From the NCBI GenBank assembly GCA_023390155.1, contig JAEWDJ010000453.1, forward strand, positions 1-6,124: DNA of 6,124 nt. Direction: 5' to 3'. This document shows positions 4,883 to 6,124 of this stretch, one piece after another. The position numbers and the translations under genes are program-made. Origin of the DNA: Actinomycetes bacterium. GTDB lineage: Bacteria; Actinomycetota; Actinomycetes; Actinomycetales; Microbacteriaceae. Numbering within the stretch: the stretch's first letter is position 1; every line of letters starts with the position of its first letter. The notes beneath the pieces were generated by a model, which saw only the letters and a list, made by a program, of their open reading frames with translations, was not told where the DNA came from and made no database searches.

Positions 4883-6124
4883 ATGCGGTACAAGAAGACG
4901 ATCACGGCGGCCGCCGTGGCAGCCACGGCGGCGCTCGCGCTGGCCGGCTGCAGCGGCAGCTCCGGCGGCTCGGACGGGTCGAAGAAGACGGTCACCATGT
5001 GGATCTACCCGGTGATCGCCGACGAGGCCAAGCACAAGAGCTTCTGGGACGACACCGTCAAGGCGTTCGAGGCCGAGCACAAGGACATCACGGTCAAATA
5101 CGAGATCTACCCCTGGGCCAACCGCGACGAGTCACTGTCGACGGCGATCGCGGCCGGCAAGGGCCCGGACCTCGTCTACCTCATCCCGGACCAGCTGAGC
5201 ACGTACCAGAAGTCGATCGAGCCGATGGACTCGTACCTGCCGAGCGATCAGAAGAAGGACATCCTCGACAACGTGAGCGAGTCGATCACGATCGACGGCA
5301 AGCTCATGGCGGCGCCCATCCTCACCAGCGCCAACGCGCTGATGTGCGACGCGAAGGCCTTCGCGGCGGCGGGTGTCACCGACTACCCGAAGACCTGGGA
5401 CGACCTGGAGAAGCTCGCCCCGACCTTCAAGGAGAAGGGCATCTACATCACGCAGTACTTCGGCTCGCCCGACGTGACGCTGAACATGACTTTCTACCCC
5501 CTTCTCTGGCAGGCCGGCGGCTCCGTCTACAACAAGGACGGCAGCAAGGTCGCCTTCGACAGCAAGGCGGGGGAGAAGGCGCTCAGCCTGATCTCGGACT
5601 TCGCCGCCAAGGGCTACATCGAGAAGGACCTCATCTCGACCATGCCGGCGCTCGAGCAGACCGCGCTCGCCACCAACAACGTGGCCTGCACCTGGCAGTC
5701 GGGCCCGAGCGACGTCACCGCCTTCTGGGGTGAGGACGCGATCAAGATCCTCCCGCCGCTGACCGACGAGAAGCAGGTGTCGTACGGCACCGTCGGCTCG
5801 CTCGCGATGCTCAAGGGAGCGAAGGACAAGGAGGCCGCCGGCGAGTTCGCCGCGTTCGCCACCGACGCCGAGAACTCGAAGAAGTTCGACCTGGCCTCGA
5901 ACTTCTTCTCGCCGCTGAAGTCGACCGGCGAGCTCTACGCCGACGACCCGATCCAGAGCGCGATCGAGCAGACCATCCCGACCAGCAAGGTCGGCGAGCT
6001 GCAGCCGAGCGCCCGCGCCGTCATGGGCGTGCTCGCTCCGGAGATCCAGGCCGCGCTGCTCGGCAACAAGACGCCCGAGCAGGCGCTGAAGGACGCGGCC
6101 GCCGCCGCGCAGCCGCTCATCAAG
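4883..6124 (+). CDS. Sugar ABC transporter substrate-binding lipoprotein, 3' end beyond window
   Basis: The frame stays open from ATG 4883 to the right edge, exactly 414 codons without a stop. Residues 1-22 are a lipoprotein signal peptide: MRYKK, then an Ala-rich hydrophobic stretch ending in the lipobox LAGC with the lipidated Cys at 23. A Ser/Gly linker follows (24-34). The mature part reads as a family 1 extracellular solute-binding protein (MalE/UgpB-like): VTMWIYP (37-43), FWDDTVKAFEAEH (54-66), AAGKGPDLVYL (90-100), PKTWDDLEKLAP (169-180), and PLLWQAGGSVYN (206-217). It would be anchored outside the membrane and hand a sugar or oligosaccharide to a two-permease importer. Cys155 and Cys269 in the mature domain could form a disulfide. 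The ending, with an Ala-rich stretch and PLIK, resembles the normal C-terminus of such proteins, so few residues are probably missing. Permease genes likely follow outside the window. Confidence 0.93.
   Translation, partial: MRYKKTITAAAVAATAALALAGCSGSSGGSDGSKKTVTMWIYPVIADEAKHKSFWDDTVKAFEAEHKDITVKYEIYPWANRDESLSTAIAAGKGPDLVYLIPDQLSTYQKSIEPMDSYLPSDQKKDILDNVSESITIDGKLMAAPILTSANALMCDAKAFAAAGVTDYPKTWDDLEKLAPTFKEKGIYITQYFGSPDVTLNMTFYPLLWQAGGSVYNKDGSKVAFDSKAGEKALSLISDFAAKGYIEKDLISTMPALEQTALATNNVACTWQSGPSDVTAFWGEDAIKILPPLTDEKQVSYGTVGSLAMLKGAKDKEAAGEFAAFATDAENSKKFDLASNFFSPLKSTGELYADDPIQSAIEQTIPTSKVGELQPSARAVMGVLAPEIQAALLGNKTPEQALKDAAAAAQPLIK

Noticed and set aside
3430..4998. Long - strand open frame antisense to the oxidoreductase gene
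   Set aside because: It covers the complement of a well-supported gene plus the promoter region and has low-complexity Val/Ala/Gly/Arg/Asp composition with no recognisable motif, so it is a GC-driven shadow.
3630..5015. Open frame in +3 overlapping the oxidoreductase and start of the binding protein
   Set aside because: It is an Arg/Pro/Gly-rich out-of-phase translation crossing a gene boundary, with no motif or ribosome binding site.

Overview
The window is very GC-rich, densely coded DNA with the codon bias of a high-GC actinobacterium. Several features fit this. The exopolyphosphatase resembles, as far as I recall its sequence, mycobacterial Ppx1 (Rv0496). There is an actinobacterial-type siderophore-interacting reductase, a lipoprotein sugar-binding protein, and promoters of TANNNT type placed directly against start codons. 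Microbacteriaceae or a relative is my guess from overall style; the sequence alone does not fix the family.

Layout. (1) Positions 2-610 (+) are the 3' part of a short-chain dehydrogenase/reductase whose start lies outside the window. (2) Positions 611-742 separate two convergent genes and hold a long, nearly perfect inverted repeat (641-706). (3) Positions 743-1669 (-) encode a Ppx/GppA-family exopolyphosphatase. (4) Positions 1670-1728 are a compact divergent promoter region in which both genes look leaderless. (5) Positions 1729-2592 (+) encode an FAD-dependent siderophore-interacting (ferric-siderophore reductase) protein, facing the next gene across a small GC hairpin (2600-2618). (6) Positions 2607-3293 (-) encode a GntR/FCD-family transcription regulator. 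(7) Positions 3294-3549 are the longest non-coding stretch. It is AT-richer than its surroundings and carries repeated GCTACA-N-GCTATAG boxes, a TGCTATAGCA palindrome, and a pair of TGGGAGCG / CGCTCCCA half-sites. (8) Positions 3550-4824 (+) encode a Gfo/Idh/MocA-family NAD(P)-dependent oxidoreductase. (9) From 4883 to the window end (+) lies a sugar ABC-transporter substrate-binding lipoprotein, almost complete but without its stop codon.

The genes from 2607 to the right edge look like the start of a carbohydrate uptake and catabolism locus. A divergent GntR/FCD repressor would sense a metabolite and control an operon that begins with a sugar-type dehydrogenase and a binding protein; permease genes would be expected just beyond the right edge. 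The genes left of 2600 are unrelated housekeeping or iron-acquisition functions. I see no CRISPR array, tRNA, rRNA, transposase, phage gene or obvious novel defence system. The items most worth a second look are the 66-bp inverted repeat and the regulatory architecture at 3320-3492.
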